Source: Chryseobacterium sp. FH1
Lineage (GTDB): Bacteria > Bacteroidota > Bacteroidia > Flavobacteriales > Weeksellaceae
Direction: 5' to 3'
DNA length: 64,000 nucleotides
NCBI RefSeq assembly: GCF_000735135.1
Contig: NZ_JPLZ01000005.1
Span: 186,001 to 250,000, forward strand
The notes beneath the pieces are model-generated. The model did not search any database, had not been told where the DNA came from, and saw nothing but the letters and a program-made list of their open reading frames with translations. This document shows, piece by piece, positions 25,343 to 35,513 of this stretch. Within the stretch, counting starts at the first letter, position 1. Each line of letters opens with the position of its first letter. The translations under genes were made by a program, and so were the position numbers.

Positions 25343-26728
25343 TTAATTCAAATTTTCAAAAGCAGGGATTCTACCTTCCACAGCAACTTTCGCAGCGGTC
25401 AACGGACTTGCCAAAAGTGTTCTTGCGCCTTGACCTTGTCGGCCTTCGAAGTTTCTGTTGGAAGTGGAAACACAATATTCACCTTCTGGGATTTTATCGT
25501 CATTCATTGCCAGACAAGCGGAGCATCCCGGCTGGCGGATTTGAAAACCTGCATCATTAAAGACTTTATCCAATCCTTCATCATAAATTTGTTTCGCTAC
25601 TTTTTGTGAACCCGGAACCAGCCAAGCCACAATATTTTCAGCTTTTTGCTTTCCTTTGACATAAGTTGCAGCGGAACGGAAATCCTCAATTCTGGCGTTG
25701 GTACAACTTCCGATGAACACATAATTTACTTTGATGTCTGACGTTGATTGTCCTGCATCAATTCCCATATATTTCAAAGCTTTTTCCTCGGATTCATTTT
25801 GAGCAGTTGGAATTTTGGAATCGATAGAAATTCCCATTCCTGGATTGGTTCCGTAAGTTATCATTGGTTGGATATCTTCTGCTGAGAATTCAAATTCCTT
25901 ATCGAAAACAGCGTCAGAATCGGATTTTAAAGTTTTCCAATACTCGACTTTTTCATTCCACTCATCTCCTTTTGGTGCGAAGGTTTTATCTTTTACATAA
26001 TCGAAAGTGGTTTCGTCGGGTGCAATCATCCCGCCTCGTGCTCCCATTTCGATGCTCATATTGCAAACGGTCATTCGCCCTTCCATCGACATTTCTTCGA
26101 AGACATTTCCTGCATATTCGCAGAAATATCCAGTTCCGGAATCGGTTCCGACTTTCGAAATAATATAAAGAATCACGTCTTTCGCCTGAACATCTTTATT
26201 CAGTTTTCCATTCACAGAAACCCGCATTGATTTTGGCTTGTTCATCAATAAACACTGACTCGCAAAAACCTGCGCAACTTGACTCGTTCCAATTCCAAAA
26301 GCAATGGCACCAAAAGCGCCGTGCGTGGAAGTATGACTGTCGCCACAAACAATACTCATTCCAGGCTGTGTAATCCCCAATTCTGGTGCGATGATGTGAA
26401 CAATGCCTTGATATTGATGTCCAAGCCCGTACAACTCGATGTTATTTTTTTCGCAATTTTCTGTCAGTTGCTGAACCTGTGTTCTCGATAATTCGTCTCT
26501 GATTGGCAATTCCTGTCCCAAAGTCGGAACGTTGTGGTCGGCAGTTGCCACAATCTGATTCGGACGAAAAACTTCCAAACCTCTTGCCTCCAATTCCGCA
26601 AAAGCCTGTGGACTCGTAACTTCGTGAATCAAATGTTTGTCGATATAAATCACCTGAGGTCCATCCGGAACGGTTTCTACAACGTGCGCATCCCAAACTT
26701 TATCAAATAGTGTTTTGCTTTGGCTCAT
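25343..26728 (-). CDS. leuC: 3-isopropylmalate dehydratase, large subunit
   Basis: A 461-residue aconitase-family subunit. The 4Fe-4S ligands are visible as the first Cys in [14 protein letters not shown] and the pair in [27 protein letters not shown] (about residues 127-141) and NRNFEGRQG near the C-terminus are also family signatures. The gene starts 3 bp after the leuA stop, so translation is likely coupled. Confidence 0.97.
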   Translation of the reverse strand: MSQSKTLFDKVWDAHVVETVPDGPQVIYIDKHLIHEVTSPQAFAELEARGLEVFRPNQIVATADHNVPTLGQELPIRDELSRTQVQQLTENCEKNNIELYGLGHQYQGIVHIIAPELGITQPGMSIVCGDSHTSTHGAFGAIAFGIGTSQVAQVFASQCLLMNKPKSMRVSVNGKLNKDVQAKDVILYIISKVGTDSGTGYFCEYAGNVFEEMSMEGRMTVCNMSIEMGARGGMIAPDETTFDYVKDKTFAPKGDEWNEKVEYWKTLKSDSDAVFDKEFEFSAEDIQPMITYGTNPGMGISIDSKIPTAQNESEEKALKYMGIDAGQSTSDIKVNYVFIGSCTNARIEDFRSAATYVKGKQKAENIVAWLVPGSQKVAKQIYDEGLDKVFNDAGFQIRQPGCSACLAMNDDKIPEGEYCVSTSNRNFEGRQGQGARTLLASPLTAAKVAVEGRIPAFENLN

Positions 26729-26731
26729 TTT

Positions 26732-27895
26732 CTATCCAATTTTTTGATTAAATGATTTCATCATAAAGCTTAAATCATCATTGTTAACTTCTTTTTTGGT
26801 GTCGGCGATTTTCAAGAATTCCTGATACAAAAAGTCCAACTCCACTTTTGTCACATCAAAACCAATATTTTTGAATCGATAAGCCAAAGCAGAACGTCCA
26901 CTTCTTGCGGTCAAAACAATGGAAGACTCATTGATTCCGACTTCTCTCGGGTCGATGATTTCGTAGGTTTCTCGGTTTTTGATAACGCCATCCTGATGAA
27001 TCCCGGAACTGTGCGCAAATGCATTTGCACCGACAATTGCCTTGTTTGGTTGAACCGGCATTCCCATCATTTCAGAAACCAGATAACTCATCTCGTTCAG
27101 CATTTTGGAATTGATATCGGTGAAGAAATTAAGGTCAGGGTGTTGTTTTATAATCATCACGACTTCTTCCAAAGCCGTATTTCCGGCACGTTCGCCAAGT
27201 CCGTTAATCGTACATTCGATTTGTCTGGCGCCGTTGATAATTCCTGAGATTGAATTTGCGGTTGCCATTCCAAGGTCGTTGTGACAATGGCAGGACAAAA
27301 TTGCTTTGTCAATATCTTTTACGTTTTCTCTCAGGTATTTTATTTTTCTCCCATATTCTTCCGGCAGGCAATAACCCGTCGTATCAGGAATATTAAGCAC
27401 AGTTGCGCCGGCTTTGATGACTTCCTCACAAACTTTTGCCAGGAAATCATTATCAGTTCTTCCTGCATCTTCTGCATAAAACTCCACATCATCCACGAAA
27501 TTCTTTGCATATTTCACCGCTTCAATCGCTCGTTCCAAAACTTGCTCTCGTGTAGAATTGAATTTGAATCTGATGTGAGAATCCGAAGTTCCTATTCCGG
27601 TGTGGATTCTTGGTCTTTTTGCATATTTCAAAGCTTCCGCCGCGATTTCTATATCTTTTTTGTTGGCTCTCGTCAATCCGCAAACTTTCGCATATTTTAC
27701 GATTTTCGAAATCTCCTGAACGGATTGGAAATCGCCGGGACTGGAAATTGGAAAGCCTGCTTCGATAATATCAACGCCAAGAAAATCTAGTTTCTCGGCG
27801 ATGATTATTTTTTGTTCAGTATTGAGTTTACATCCGGGAACCTGCTCACCATCTCTCAACGTCGTATCAAAAATTTCAATTTTTTCCGGATTCAT
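26732..27895 (-). CDS. leuA: 2-isopropylmalate synthase, short form
   Basis: A 387-residue enzyme condensing acetyl-CoA with 2-oxoisovalerate, the first leucine-specific step. LRDGEQVPG (about residues 14-22) and the metal-binding His pair in [12 protein letters not shown] (about 200-211) place it in the DRE-TIM metallolyase family. It ends at [12 protein letters not shown], soon after the catalytic barrel and linker helices, and lacks the ~120-residue C-terminal regulatory domain that binds leucine in long LeuA enzymes. Homocitrate synthase-like activity is a less likely alternative given leuC/D/B adjacent. Confidence 0.93.
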   Translation of the reverse strand: MNPEKIEIFDTTLRDGEQVPGCKLNTEQKIIIAEKLDFLGVDIIEAGFPISSPGDFQSVQEISKIVKYAKVCGLTRANKKDIEIAAEALKYAKRPRIHTGIGTSDSHIRFKFNSTREQVLERAIEAVKYAKNFVDDVEFYAEDAGRTDNDFLAKVCEEVIKAGATVLNIPDTTGYCLPEEYGRKIKYLRENVKDIDKAILSCHCHNDLGMATANSISGIINGARQIECTINGLGERAGNTALEEVVMIIKQHPDLNFFTDINSKMLNEMSYLVSEMMGMPVQPNKAIVGANAFAHSSGIHQDGVIKNRETYEIIDPREVGINESSIVLTARSGRSALAYRFKNIGFDVTKVELDFLYQEFLKIADTKKEVNNDDLSFMMKSFNQKIG

Positions 27896-27924
27896 AATAA
27901 AGTTTTTTACCTAATTTTGATATT

Positions 27925-27932
27925 CAAAAGTA
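27925..27932 (-). promoter_or_regulatory. Promoter -7 box of the leu operon
   Basis: TACTTTTG on the minus strand, a full TAnnTTTG match, 29 bp before the leuA ATG. No attenuator or leader peptide was evident in the short leader. Confidence 0.6.
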
Positions 27933-28044
27933 GAATTTGATTTATGATATCTGATTGAGACTTTCCAAAAAATACAATATTCAATTCCTTTAAAATAATT
28001 GACAACAAATTAATTATCAATTATTTATATATTTTAAATTTACA

Positions 28045-29580
28045 ATGTCAGAATTACAGAAAGATTTTTTATTCGTACTTATAAAGTCACTTTCGACCTC
28101 GGAAAAGCGTCAGTTTAAGTTGTACGTGAACCGACTTGGAATTAACGTCGATGCAAAATTTCTCCTACTTTTTTCTGAATTGGACAAAATGAAAGAATAT
28201 AGTGAGGAAGTTATTATTGATAAAAAAATATCATCGAAACAGCAACTTTCCAATCTGAAAGCGCATCTGTATAAACAAATTCTGGTAAGTCTGAGACTAA
28301 ATCCAAGTCTTCAAAACAGCAGAATCCAATTGCGTGAACAGCTTGATTTCGCTACGATTCTTTATCAAAAAGGTTTGTACAAGCAAGCTTTGAAAATCCT
28401 TGACAAAGCCAAACAATCCGCATTGGACTTAGATGAAAAAAGTATCGCCTCCGAAATCATTGAACTTGAAAAAGTGATTGAATCTCAATTCATTACAAGA
28501 AGTATTGATGGACGTGCAGATGAATTGATTCTGCAATCGACCGAAATCAATAAACAAAATAGTTACGCCACTCAACTTTCCAATTTGTCTTTGAAATTGT
28601 ACAGCGAGATGCTGACACACGGTTACATCAAAAATGACGAAGACCGTGAGAAAATCCTTGATTTATTCGATAAGAAAGTCAAAAAAATTGACCTTAACAA
28701 ACTTAATTTCACTGAGAAACTTTGGTATTTCAAAGCGCACGTTTGGAAAAATCAGCTTTTGCAGGATTATAAATACACTTTGAAATACGCCTATCAATGG
28801 GTAGAACTGTTCCACGACAATCCTGAAATGATAAAAAACCATCCGGTTTGGTACATCAAAGGAAATACTTATTTGTTCAAAATTTTGTTTCTCTATGGCA
28901 ATATTAAAAGGATTGAAGAAAGTTTTGAAAAATTCAGTCGAGTTATAAAATCGGATACTTTCATTCACAATGAGAATTCGCAGTCGTTGATTTTTCTTAA
29001 TTATTATAACACCAAAATGAATCTTTACTTCATCAAAGGAGATTTTTTCGGTGGCACAAAGATGATTCCCGAACTGGAATTAAAAATGGAAAAACATCGG
29101 GACAAGATAGATGAACATCATTTCCTAATTCTTTATTTGAAAATCGCATCGATGTATTTTGGCAGTAAACAATATCAAAACACTATCAAATATGGTTTGA
29201 AAATCATTAATTCAAAAGGAAATATTCAGGAGGATTTACTTTTCCACACGAGGATTTTGATTCTGATGGCGAAGTTCGAAGCTGGTTTTGATGACGATTA
29301 CGATGACTTTGTAAAAAGCACAATCAAGTTTGTGAAAAAGATGAAAAATCCAGGCAATTTGCATTTCAGAATTGTAGATTTTTTCAAGAAAATCAATGAC
29401 CAAAATTCCAACGCGCAACTTTCAACTTTCAAGGAATTCGAAAAACATCTTCAGGAATCAGAAAAAAACCGATACGACAAAAGAACGCTTGTCTATATCG
29501 ACATCCACGGCTGGGTAAAATCGAAAGTCAGAAATGTGGACGTCATCGAGATTATAAAAGAGAAAGTTAAGCTAAAATAA
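28045..29580 (+). CDS. Conserved helical-repeat protein, unknown
   Basis: A 511-residue soluble protein with no signal peptide. It is mostly amphipathic helices with TPR-like spacing (for example LYQKGLYKQALKILDKAK, about residues 108-125, and YFGSKQYQNTIKYGLKII in the C-terminal half). No enzyme motif is visible. I recognise it only as the kind of conserved hypothetical protein common in Flavobacteriia. A scaffold or regulatory role is possible but not shown. Confidence 0.75.
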   Translation: MSELQKDFLFVLIKSLSTSEKRQFKLYVNRLGINVDAKFLLLFSELDKMKEYSEEVIIDKKISSKQQLSNLKAHLYKQILVSLRLNPSLQNSRIQLREQLDFATILYQKGLYKQALKILDKAKQSALDLDEKSIASEIIELEKVIESQFITRSIDGRADELILQSTEINKQNSYATQLSNLSLKLYSEMLTHGYIKNDEDREKILDLFDKKVKKIDLNKLNFTEKLWYFKAHVWKNQLLQDYKYTLKYAYQWVELFHDNPEMIKNHPVWYIKGNTYLFKILFLYGNIKRIEESFEKFSRVIKSDTFIHNENSQSLIFLNYYNTKMNLYFIKGDFFGGTKMIPELELKMEKHRDKIDEHHFLILYLKIASMYFGSKQYQNTIKYGLKIINSKGNIQEDLLFHTRILILMAKFEAGFDDDYDDFVKSTIKFVKKMKNPGNLHFRIVDFFKKINDQNSNAQLSTFKEFEKHLQESEKNRYDKRTLVYIDIHGWVKSKVRNVDVIEIIKEKVKLK

Positions 29581-29596
29581 TCACGATTAAAATTAA

Positions 29597-30598
29597 ATGA
29601 AAAACATAACTCTGCTTCTAGCAATACTGATTTTGTCTTCTTGCTCAGTGAGGAAAAACAATGATTTCGACTTTGAAAAGATTGCAAAAATTTCCGACAG
29701 CATAAAAATCCAGAATATTACCATCCATAATTTATTCAAATCTCAAATTTTAGCACATAAGAACGATGAGTTTGACTCCACAATAATTGTAAAAAATGTC
29801 TATTTGCCACATCGAAAACTATGGGATAGTTGCTATGCTCAGATTTTTGGAGATGAAAATGCAACCCGTTTCAATAATGAACAAGGAATGGTAAAATGGA
29901 ACAGGACACTTTTCGACAAAGATAAAATTGATTTTATTGATAAAACAAAGACTATTACTGAGATAAATATTGACAAATTAATCAAATCGAATCTTGAAAA
30001 ATTCAGTCGCCTGGTTCCCTATCAACCAAACGCAAAAATCAGTCTTCTTTTCACGCCAATATCCGGAATTGGTTTTGGTGGATGTGATTCGCAACAATTT
30101 GCGCTAGAATTAAACAATCAATCGATAAACATCAGTTATACATTACAAAAGGGTTTGCCCCACGAATTAAATCATTTGGTTTATGAGAAGTTCAGAAACA
30201 ATGACGTTGATAAAAATTCTGCGCTAAGCCAAACAATTGATGAAGGATTTGCTTGTTATTTCACTTATATTTTTTTTGACAAAAACATTACTGAATATGA
30301 AGCTGTTGAAAATATGTCAAAACAAGACTGGGATTGGTTTATAAAAAATGAAAAAGAAATTTTCAAAAAGACAAAATCTTATTTTTCAGATTTATCAGGT
30401 AACAATCCTTTATTGCGAAATGACAGACATAAACTTTTTCCTGAAGCTCCTAAAACTTTAAATTATTGGTTAGGATTTAGAATTGTATCAAAATACGTAG
30501 AAAAATACGGGAAAAATTCTTGGAAAGACATTTACAAATTAACCGCTAAAGAGGTTTTGGAAAAAAGTGACTACGAACAATATATTGATAAATTATAA
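29597..30598 (+). CDS. Lipoprotein with zincin-like HExxH site (DUF2268-like)
   Basis: A 333-residue lipoprotein (lipobox LSSCS, Cys16). The C-terminal half has LPHELNHLVYEKF (about residues 195-207, HExxH) followed about 25 residues later by TIDEGFACYF, whose Glu can be the third zinc ligand of a gluzincin. This layout fits DUF2268-type putative metallopeptidases. The substrate is unknown. It lies 16 bp after the helical-repeat gene on the same strand. Confidence 0.75.
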   Translation: MKNITLLLAILILSSCSVRKNNDFDFEKIAKISDSIKIQNITIHNLFKSQILAHKNDEFDSTIIVKNVYLPHRKLWDSCYAQIFGDENATRFNNEQGMVKWNRTLFDKDKIDFIDKTKTITEINIDKLIKSNLEKFSRLVPYQPNAKISLLFTPISGIGFGGCDSQQFALELNNQSINISYTLQKGLPHELNHLVYEKFRNNDVDKNSALSQTIDEGFACYFTYIFFDKNITEYEAVENMSKQDWDWFIKNEKEIFKKTKSYFSDLSGNNPLLRNDRHKLFPEAPKTLNYWLGFRIVSKYVEKYGKNSWKDIYKLTAKEVLEKSDYEQYIDKL

Positions 30599-30714
30599 GT
30601 ATTTCCAAGGCTTTAAAAGATGGCAAGAAAGCAATTATTCAATTTTTCACAAAGTTATTAGTTAACTCCTTAATATTAAAAACCTTCACGATATAATTTT
30701 TCGTTAACTCGTAA

Positions 30715-30741
30715 TTGTTCTTTAAAAAATCACTATTTTTG
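30715..30741 (+). promoter_or_regulatory. Promoter of thrS
   Basis: A TTG at 30715-30717 is followed after 16 bp by TATTTTTG (30734-30741), a TAnnTTTG box, 22 bp before the thrS ATG. Confidence 0.6.
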
Positions 30742-30763
30742 CATCCTAAAAATTTCAGTCATA

Positions 30764-32707
30764 ATGCTAAAAATTACTCTTCCTGATGGTAGCATCAGAG
30801 AATATGAAGGAGCAGTTACTCCACTACAAGTTGCACAAAGTATCAGTGACGGTTTGGCAAGAAACACCATTTCTGCCGTCGTAAACGGAAAACAGACAGA
30901 AGTAGACACCACGATAACGGAAGATTCTACAGTGCAACTACTGACGTGGAATGACGATATGGGTAAAAAAGCATTCTGGCATTCTTCTGCCCACTTGCTG
31001 GCTCAGGCTATTATGGAATTTTATCCAGAAGCTAAGCTGACAATCGGGCCTGCAATCGCAAACGGATTCTATTATGATGTAGATTTCGGAGGAGAGCCTT
31101 TGTCTGAAAAAGACTTCGAAAAGCTGGAAAAGAAAATCTTAGAAAATGCTAAGAAAAATTCGACTTTCAACCTACGTGAAGTTTCCAAAGCTGATGCATT
31201 AAAGGAATATGCAGACAATCCTTTCAAAACTGAATTGATTGAAAATCTGCCTGATGGCGAAATCACTTTCGTAACGCACGACAACTTTACAGACCTTTGT
31301 AGAGGTGGACATATCCCATCAACAGGAATCGTAAAAGCGGTGAAAATATTGAACGCCGCCGGTGCTTACTGGAGAGGTGACGAGAAAAACCCACAGCTGA
31401 CCAGAGTTTACGGAATCTCTTTCCCTAAACAAAAAGAGCTGACAGAATATCTTGAAAGACTTGAAGAAGCGAAAAGAAGAGACCATAGAAAACTGGGTAA
31501 AGAATTGGGGATTTTTGCATTCTCAGAAAAAGTTGGTGCCGGACTTCCACTTTGGTTGCCAAAAGGAGCTGCGCTTAGAAAAAAATTAGAAGAATTCCTT
31601 TCCAAAGCTCAGAAAAAACAAGGTTACGAATTCGTAATTTCTCCGCACATTGGAGCTAAAGAATTATATATCACTTCAGGACACTGGGAAAAATATGGCG
31701 AGGACAGTTTCCAGCCAATCAAAACACCGAATGAAGGTGAAGAATTCTTATTAAAACCAATGAACTGCCCGCACCACTGCGAGATTTACAAAGCGCAACA
31801 ATGGTCTTACAAAGATTTGCCGAAGCGTTATGCGGAATTCGGGACAGTTTACAGATATGAGCAATCTGGAGAATTACACGGCTTGACGAGAGTTCGTGGA
31901 TTTACTCAGGATGACGCGCACCTTTTCTGTACGCCAGACCAATTGTTACAGGAATTCGAAAAAGTGATTGACCTTGTACTTTATGTTTTCGGTTCGCTTG
32001 GATTTGCTGATTTTACAGCTCAAATTTCATTAAGAGACAAAGAAAACAGAGAAAAATATATTGGTTCCGATGAGAATTGGGAAAAAGCAGAAAACGCCAT
32101 TGTAACTGCTGCAAAAGCAAAAGGCTTGAAAACTGTAACCGAATATGGCGAAGCCGCTTTCTACGGTCCGAAGCTTGACTTTATGGTAAAAGATGCGTTG
32201 GGAAGAAGCTGGCAGTTGGGAACAATCCAGGTAGATTACAATTTACCGGAAAGATTTGACCTTTGGTACAACGGAAGCGACAACGAGAAGCACAGACCAG
32301 TGATGATTCACAGAGCGCCGTTTGGTTCTATGGAACGTTTCATTGCGATATTGATTGAAAATACAGCGGGTGATTTCCCACTTTGGTTGAGTCCTGAACA
32401 GTTTACTATTTTGCCAATCAGTGAAAAATATTCAGATTATGCAAAAAAAGTTTCAGAATCATTGGAAATTCACGATATTTGCGGATTGATAGACGACAGA
32501 AACGAAAAAACGGGTAAGAAAATCCGTGATGCCGAATTGAAAAAGTTACCATTTATGCTTATTGTAGGTGAGAACGAGGAAAACAACGGCACAATTTCTG
32601 TAAGAAGAAGAGGCGAAGGCGATTTGGGAGAAATGAAAGTAGAAGACTTCATCTCTTATTTCAAAGAGCAGGCAAAACCGGCATTTGAATTGGGAGCAAA
32701 CCAATAA
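30764..32707 (+). CDS. thrS: Threonyl-tRNA synthetase
   Basis: A 647-residue class II synthetase. Domains in order: TGS (1-60), editing domain with [11 protein letters not shown] (about 75-85; HxxxH zinc site), class II catalytic core with [13 protein letters not shown] (Zn Cys, about 332-344) and the motif 2 region [23 protein letters not shown], motif 3 [11 protein letters not shown], and C-terminal anticodon-binding domain (about 540-647). No T-box or operator-like leader is evident. infC follows. Confidence 0.98.
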   Translation: MLKITLPDGSIREYEGAVTPLQVAQSISDGLARNTISAVVNGKQTEVDTTITEDSTVQLLTWNDDMGKKAFWHSSAHLLAQAIMEFYPEAKLTIGPAIANGFYYDVDFGGEPLSEKDFEKLEKKILENAKKNSTFNLREVSKADALKEYADNPFKTELIENLPDGEITFVTHDNFTDLCRGGHIPSTGIVKAVKILNAAGAYWRGDEKNPQLTRVYGISFPKQKELTEYLERLEEAKRRDHRKLGKELGIFAFSEKVGAGLPLWLPKGAALRKKLEEFLSKAQKKQGYEFVISPHIGAKELYITSGHWEKYGEDSFQPIKTPNEGEEFLLKPMNCPHHCEIYKAQQWSYKDLPKRYAEFGTVYRYEQSGELHGLTRVRGFTQDDAHLFCTPDQLLQEFEKVIDLVLYVFGSLGFADFTAQISLRDKENREKYIGSDENWEKAENAIVTAAKAKGLKTVTEYGEAAFYGPKLDFMVKDALGRSWQLGTIQVDYNLPERFDLWYNGSDNEKHRPVMIHRAPFGSMERFIAILIENTAGDFPLWLSPEQFTILPISEKYSDYAKKVSESLEIHDICGLIDDRNEKTGKKIRDAELKKLPFMLIVGENEENNGTISVRRRGEGDLGEMKVEDFISYFKEQAKPAFELGANQ

Positions 32708-32743
32708 GCTGACAACAAATTATTAATTTTAAAATTTAAAACC

Positions 32744-33307
32744 ATAGCACTAAAAAGAAACAACAGCAGAGGTCCGATGAGACGTCCAGTCCAAGAAGAC
32801 CTCCATCAAATCAACGGAAAGATTCGCGCAAACGAAGTACGTCTTGTTGGTGACAACGTAGAACCAGGCGTTTATCCGTTATCAAAAGCTTTAGAAATTG
32901 CAAGAGAGCAAGAGCTTGACCTTGTCGTAATTTCTGATAAAGCTGAGCCTTACATTTCTCGTATCCTTGATTATAAAAAATTCTTGTACGAGCAAAAGAA
33001 AAAAACCAAAGAGCTAAAAGCGAAGCAGATAAAAGTAGTTGTAAAAGAAATCAGATTTGGTCCTCAGACCGATGACCACGATTACGACTTCAAGAAAAAG
33101 CACGCTGAGAAATTCTTGGAAGAAGGTTCGAAACTGAAAACCTATGTTTTCTTCAAAGGCCGTTCTATTATCTTCAAAGACCAAGGAGAAATCCTTCTTT
33201 TGAAACTTGCCCAGGATCTGGAGCACGTTGGAAAAGTAGACCAGCTTCCTAAGCTCGAAGGGAAAAGAATGATTATGATGATGAGCCCTAAAAAGCCTGC
33301 TAAATAA
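32744..33307 (+). CDS. infC: Translation initiation factor IF-3, probable AUA start
   Basis: IF-3 binds the 30S subunit and discriminates against poor start codons. The core matches IF-3: [51 protein letters not shown] and [15 protein letters not shown]. The first ATG is at 32777, but the frame upstream, [10 protein letters not shown], is basic and reads like a normal IF-3 N-terminus, preceded by an ATA at 32744. infC of many bacteria uses a rare start (AUU in E. coli) so that IF-3 limits its own synthesis. The 11-residue extension is inferred; length is 187 residues with it, 176 without. Confidence 0.9.
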   Translation: MALKRNNSRGPMRRPVQEDLHQINGKIRANEVRLVGDNVEPGVYPLSKALEIAREQELDLVVISDKAEPYISRILDYKKFLYEQKKKTKELKAKQIKVVVKEIRFGPQTDDHDYDFKKKHAEKFLEEGSKLKTYVFFKGRSIIFKDQGEILLLKLAQDLEHVGKVDQLPKLEGKRMIMMMSPKKPAK

Positions 33308-33332
33308 TATTGATACCATTCAATTGATATAT

Positions 33333-33362
33333 AAAACCTCAAATTAGTTTTTGAGGTTTTTT
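33333..33362 (+). terminator. Terminator after infC
   Basis: AAAACCTCAAA/TTTTGAGGTTTT stem with a short loop and T-run. It ends the thrS-infC unit, so rpmI-rplT needs its own promoter. Confidence 0.8.
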
Positions 33363-33422
33363 GCATTTTGAATTAATAAAATCAAACACAGATTTTACCG
33401 CCACAGTTTCAGAATTTTTTTG

Positions 33423-33430
33423 TAATTTTG
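33423..33430 (+). promoter_or_regulatory. Promoter -7 box of rpmI-rplT
   Basis: TAATTTTG, a TAnnTTTG match after the infC terminator, 73 bp upstream of the rpmI ATG. Confidence 0.6.
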
Positions 33431-33503
33431 CAAACTATTATTCGTGGAGATGTTCATTAATAATAAAAATAGATATTGATAACAAAACATAAAAAGCAAA
33501 ACA

Positions 33504-33701
33504 ATGCCAAAATTAAAAACGAAATCAGGTGCTAAAAAGCGTTTTGCTCTTACCGGAACCGGAAAGATCAAAAGAAAAGGTGCTTTCAAAAGCCACATCT
33601 TGACAAAGAAAGAAACTAAGCAAAAGAGAAATCTAACGCAAACTTCTTACGTTGCAGAAGTGGACAAGAAAAGTGTACTACGTCAATTAGCGTTAAAGTA
33701 G
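33504..33701 (+). CDS. rpmI: 50S ribosomal protein L35
   Basis: A 65-residue very basic protein. [20 protein letters not shown] and [16 protein letters not shown] match L35. The usual infC-rpmI-rplT order is kept, although a terminator separates it from infC. The 118 bp to rplT contain no clear hairpin. Confidence 0.98.
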   Translation: MPKLKTKSGAKKRFALTGTGKIKRKGAFKSHILTKKETKQKRNLTQTSYVAEVDKKSVLRQLALK

Positions 33702-33819
33702 TTTTTATAAATCATTTCGGTTTATAAGAATTAAAACAATTCAAAAATTAACCCTGAAACGGTGCCCCTAAGAGTTCTATTCAACTAGTTCCGCCCTTTT
33801 CAAAAAAACAATTTAAATT

Positions 33820-34164
33820 ATGCCAAGATCAGTAAATTCTGTAGCGTCTAGAGCGCGTAGAAAAAAAGTTTTAAAAAAGGCTAAAGGTTTTTTCGGTAGA
33901 AGAAAGAACGTTTGGACTGTAGCAAAAAATGCGGTAGAAAAAGCAATGTCTTATGCTTACCGTGGTAGAAAAGAGAAAAAAAGAAGTTTCAGAAGCCTTT
34001 GGGTAATGCGTATCAACGCAGGAGCTAGAGAGCACGGATTGACTTACTCTCAGTTTATGGGAGCTCTTAAGAAAAACAACATCGAGCTAAACAGAAAAGT
34101 GCTTGCAGACCTTGCAATGAACTATCCAGAAGCTTTCAAAGCTGTTGTAGATCAAGTAAAATAA
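33820..34164 (+). CDS. rplT: 50S ribosomal protein L20
   Basis: A 114-residue basic protein binding 23S rRNA early in 50S assembly. [30 protein letters not shown]-type N-terminus (residues 1-30), [18 protein letters not shown], and [17 protein letters not shown] match L20. Confidence 0.98.
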   Translation: MPRSVNSVASRARRKKVLKKAKGFFGRRKNVWTVAKNAVEKAMSYAYRGRKEKKRSFRSLWVMRINAGAREHGLTYSQFMGALKKNNIELNRKVLADLAMNYPEAFKAVVDQVK

Positions 34165-34189
34165 TTACAAATCTTTGTTATCAATATAA

Positions 34190-34225
34190 AATCCTGAGAA
34201 TTATCTCAGGATTTTTCTATTTTTG
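34190..34225 (+). promoter_or_regulatory. rplT terminator abutting the next gene's promoter
   Basis: AATCCTGAGA/TCTCAGGATT stem with T-run (34190-34217). TATTTTTG (34218-34225), a TAnnTTTG box, follows at once, 18 bp before the ATG at 34244. Confidence 0.7.
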
Positions 34226-34243
34226 CTGAAAATTAATTTAATA

Positions 34244-35422
34244 ATGTTCAAAAAATATATCAGTTCATTAGTTTTATTATCATCTCTTCAATTTGTCAAT
34301 GCCCAAACTTTTATTCAAGCTTATCAGGACAGAGCGAATCAGGTTTCTCAAACCAATGTCAATACATATTTGCAGGAGTTTGAAGCGTTGGGCGTGAAGA
34401 GAACTGGAACGACACAGAATAACAATGCCTTCAATTGGCTTAAGAATAAATATACAGCGCTCGGTTACGCCACAGAGAATTTCCAAGAGCATTCTTGGAC
34501 AGCCAGCGGACTTTCATCCAAAAATCTGATTGTCACCAAAACAGGAAGTCTTTATCCAAATAAATTCGTGATTGTTTGTGGACATTTCGATTCTATCAAT
34601 GGACCTGGGACGAATGACAACGGAAGTGGAACGTCTATTATTTTGGAAATTGCCCGGATTTTAAAAGATGTTCCGACAGAATACTCCATCAAGTTCATTC
34701 ATTTTTCTGGTGAGGAGCAAGGACTCTTGGGAAGCTCCAGATATGTTTCACAAATCGTGAATGGAACAAGTCCGAAAATGGACATCAAAGTAGTGGTGAA
34801 CCTAGATCAAGTTGGCGGATTGAAAAACAGGACCAACAATAAACTTTATCACGACCGCGATCAAGCTTCTCCAACTAGCAACAATGCAGCGGCGGCAATT
34901 GCAGTTCAGGAACTAGCTAATTGTACTCTACTCTATTCGCCATTGGGTGTAGATTTTGATCCAGCAGAAAGTACAGATTATGTTCCTTTCCAACAAAATG
35001 GGGAAATTATTACTGGATATTGGGAATATGAAGGTGGTTATAACAATCCTTACGTTCACACGGCAAATGATCTTTTGGTGAATATGGATCCTGTGTATGT
35101 TTATAACGTTGGGAAAGCAGCAACTGGCGCTATTCAACATTTTTCGGTAGCCTCTAAAATGACTTTAGCCGTGGATGAGACATCAAAAATATTGGAATCT
35201 ATACAATTTTATCCAAATCCGGCAAAGAATATTTTAAATCTAAAAATGGATAAAACCTCAAAAGCTTTTACATTTGAATTGACGGATATGAGTGGAAGTC
35301 TGATTTTGATCAATAAAAACAACAATCGTCAAATTGACATTTCAAATTTGAAACCTGGCGTTTATCTTGGAACATTAATCATCGAAAATGAAAAAGTGAC
35401 TAAGAAGATTATCATAGAATAA
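34244..35422 (+). CDS. Secreted M28 zinc aminopeptidase-like peptidase with T9SS sorting tail
   Basis: A 392-residue secreted protein from the ATG at 34244. Signal peptide ends FVNAQ (about residue 21). M28 metal ligands: His and Asp in VCGHFDSINGPGTNDNGSGT, Glu pair in HFSGEEQGLLGS, Asp in VVNLDQVGG and late His in YVHTANDLL. A type A T9SS tail starts near FYPNPAKNIL and ends VTKKIIIE. It probably acts as a secreted aminopeptidase downstream of the endoproteases encoded nearby. Confidence 0.93.
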   Translation: MFKKYISSLVLLSSLQFVNAQTFIQAYQDRANQVSQTNVNTYLQEFEALGVKRTGTTQNNNAFNWLKNKYTALGYATENFQEHSWTASGLSSKNLIVTKTGSLYPNKFVIVCGHFDSINGPGTNDNGSGTSIILEIARILKDVPTEYSIKFIHFSGEEQGLLGSSRYVSQIVNGTSPKMDIKVVVNLDQVGGLKNRTNNKLYHDRDQASPTSNNAAAAIAVQELANCTLLYSPLGVDFDPAESTDYVPFQQNGEIITGYWEYEGGYNNPYVHTANDLLVNMDPVYVYNVGKAATGAIQHFSVASKMTLAVDETSKILESIQFYPNPAKNILNLKMDKTSKAFTFELTDMSGSLILINKNNNRQIDISNLKPGVYLGTLIIENEKVTKKIIIE

Positions 35423-35448
35423 TCGAAAAACTTCCCATAACAAAAATC

Positions 35449-35478
35449 ATAAGCCTTATTATTTAAGGCTTATTTTTT
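35449..35478 (+). terminator. Terminator after the T9SS M28 gene
   Basis: ATAAGCCTTA/TAAGGCTTAT stem with a TTATT-type loop followed by TTTTTT. Confidence 0.8.
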
Positions 35479-35513
35479 ATGCTTAGATTTGTTCTTAATA
35501 AAAATTAGAACCA

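Noticed and set aside
30601-30763. T-box or riboswitch upstream of thrS
   Set aside because: The leader after the promoter box is about 15-20 nt, too short for such elements, and no specifier or antiterminator motif is seen.
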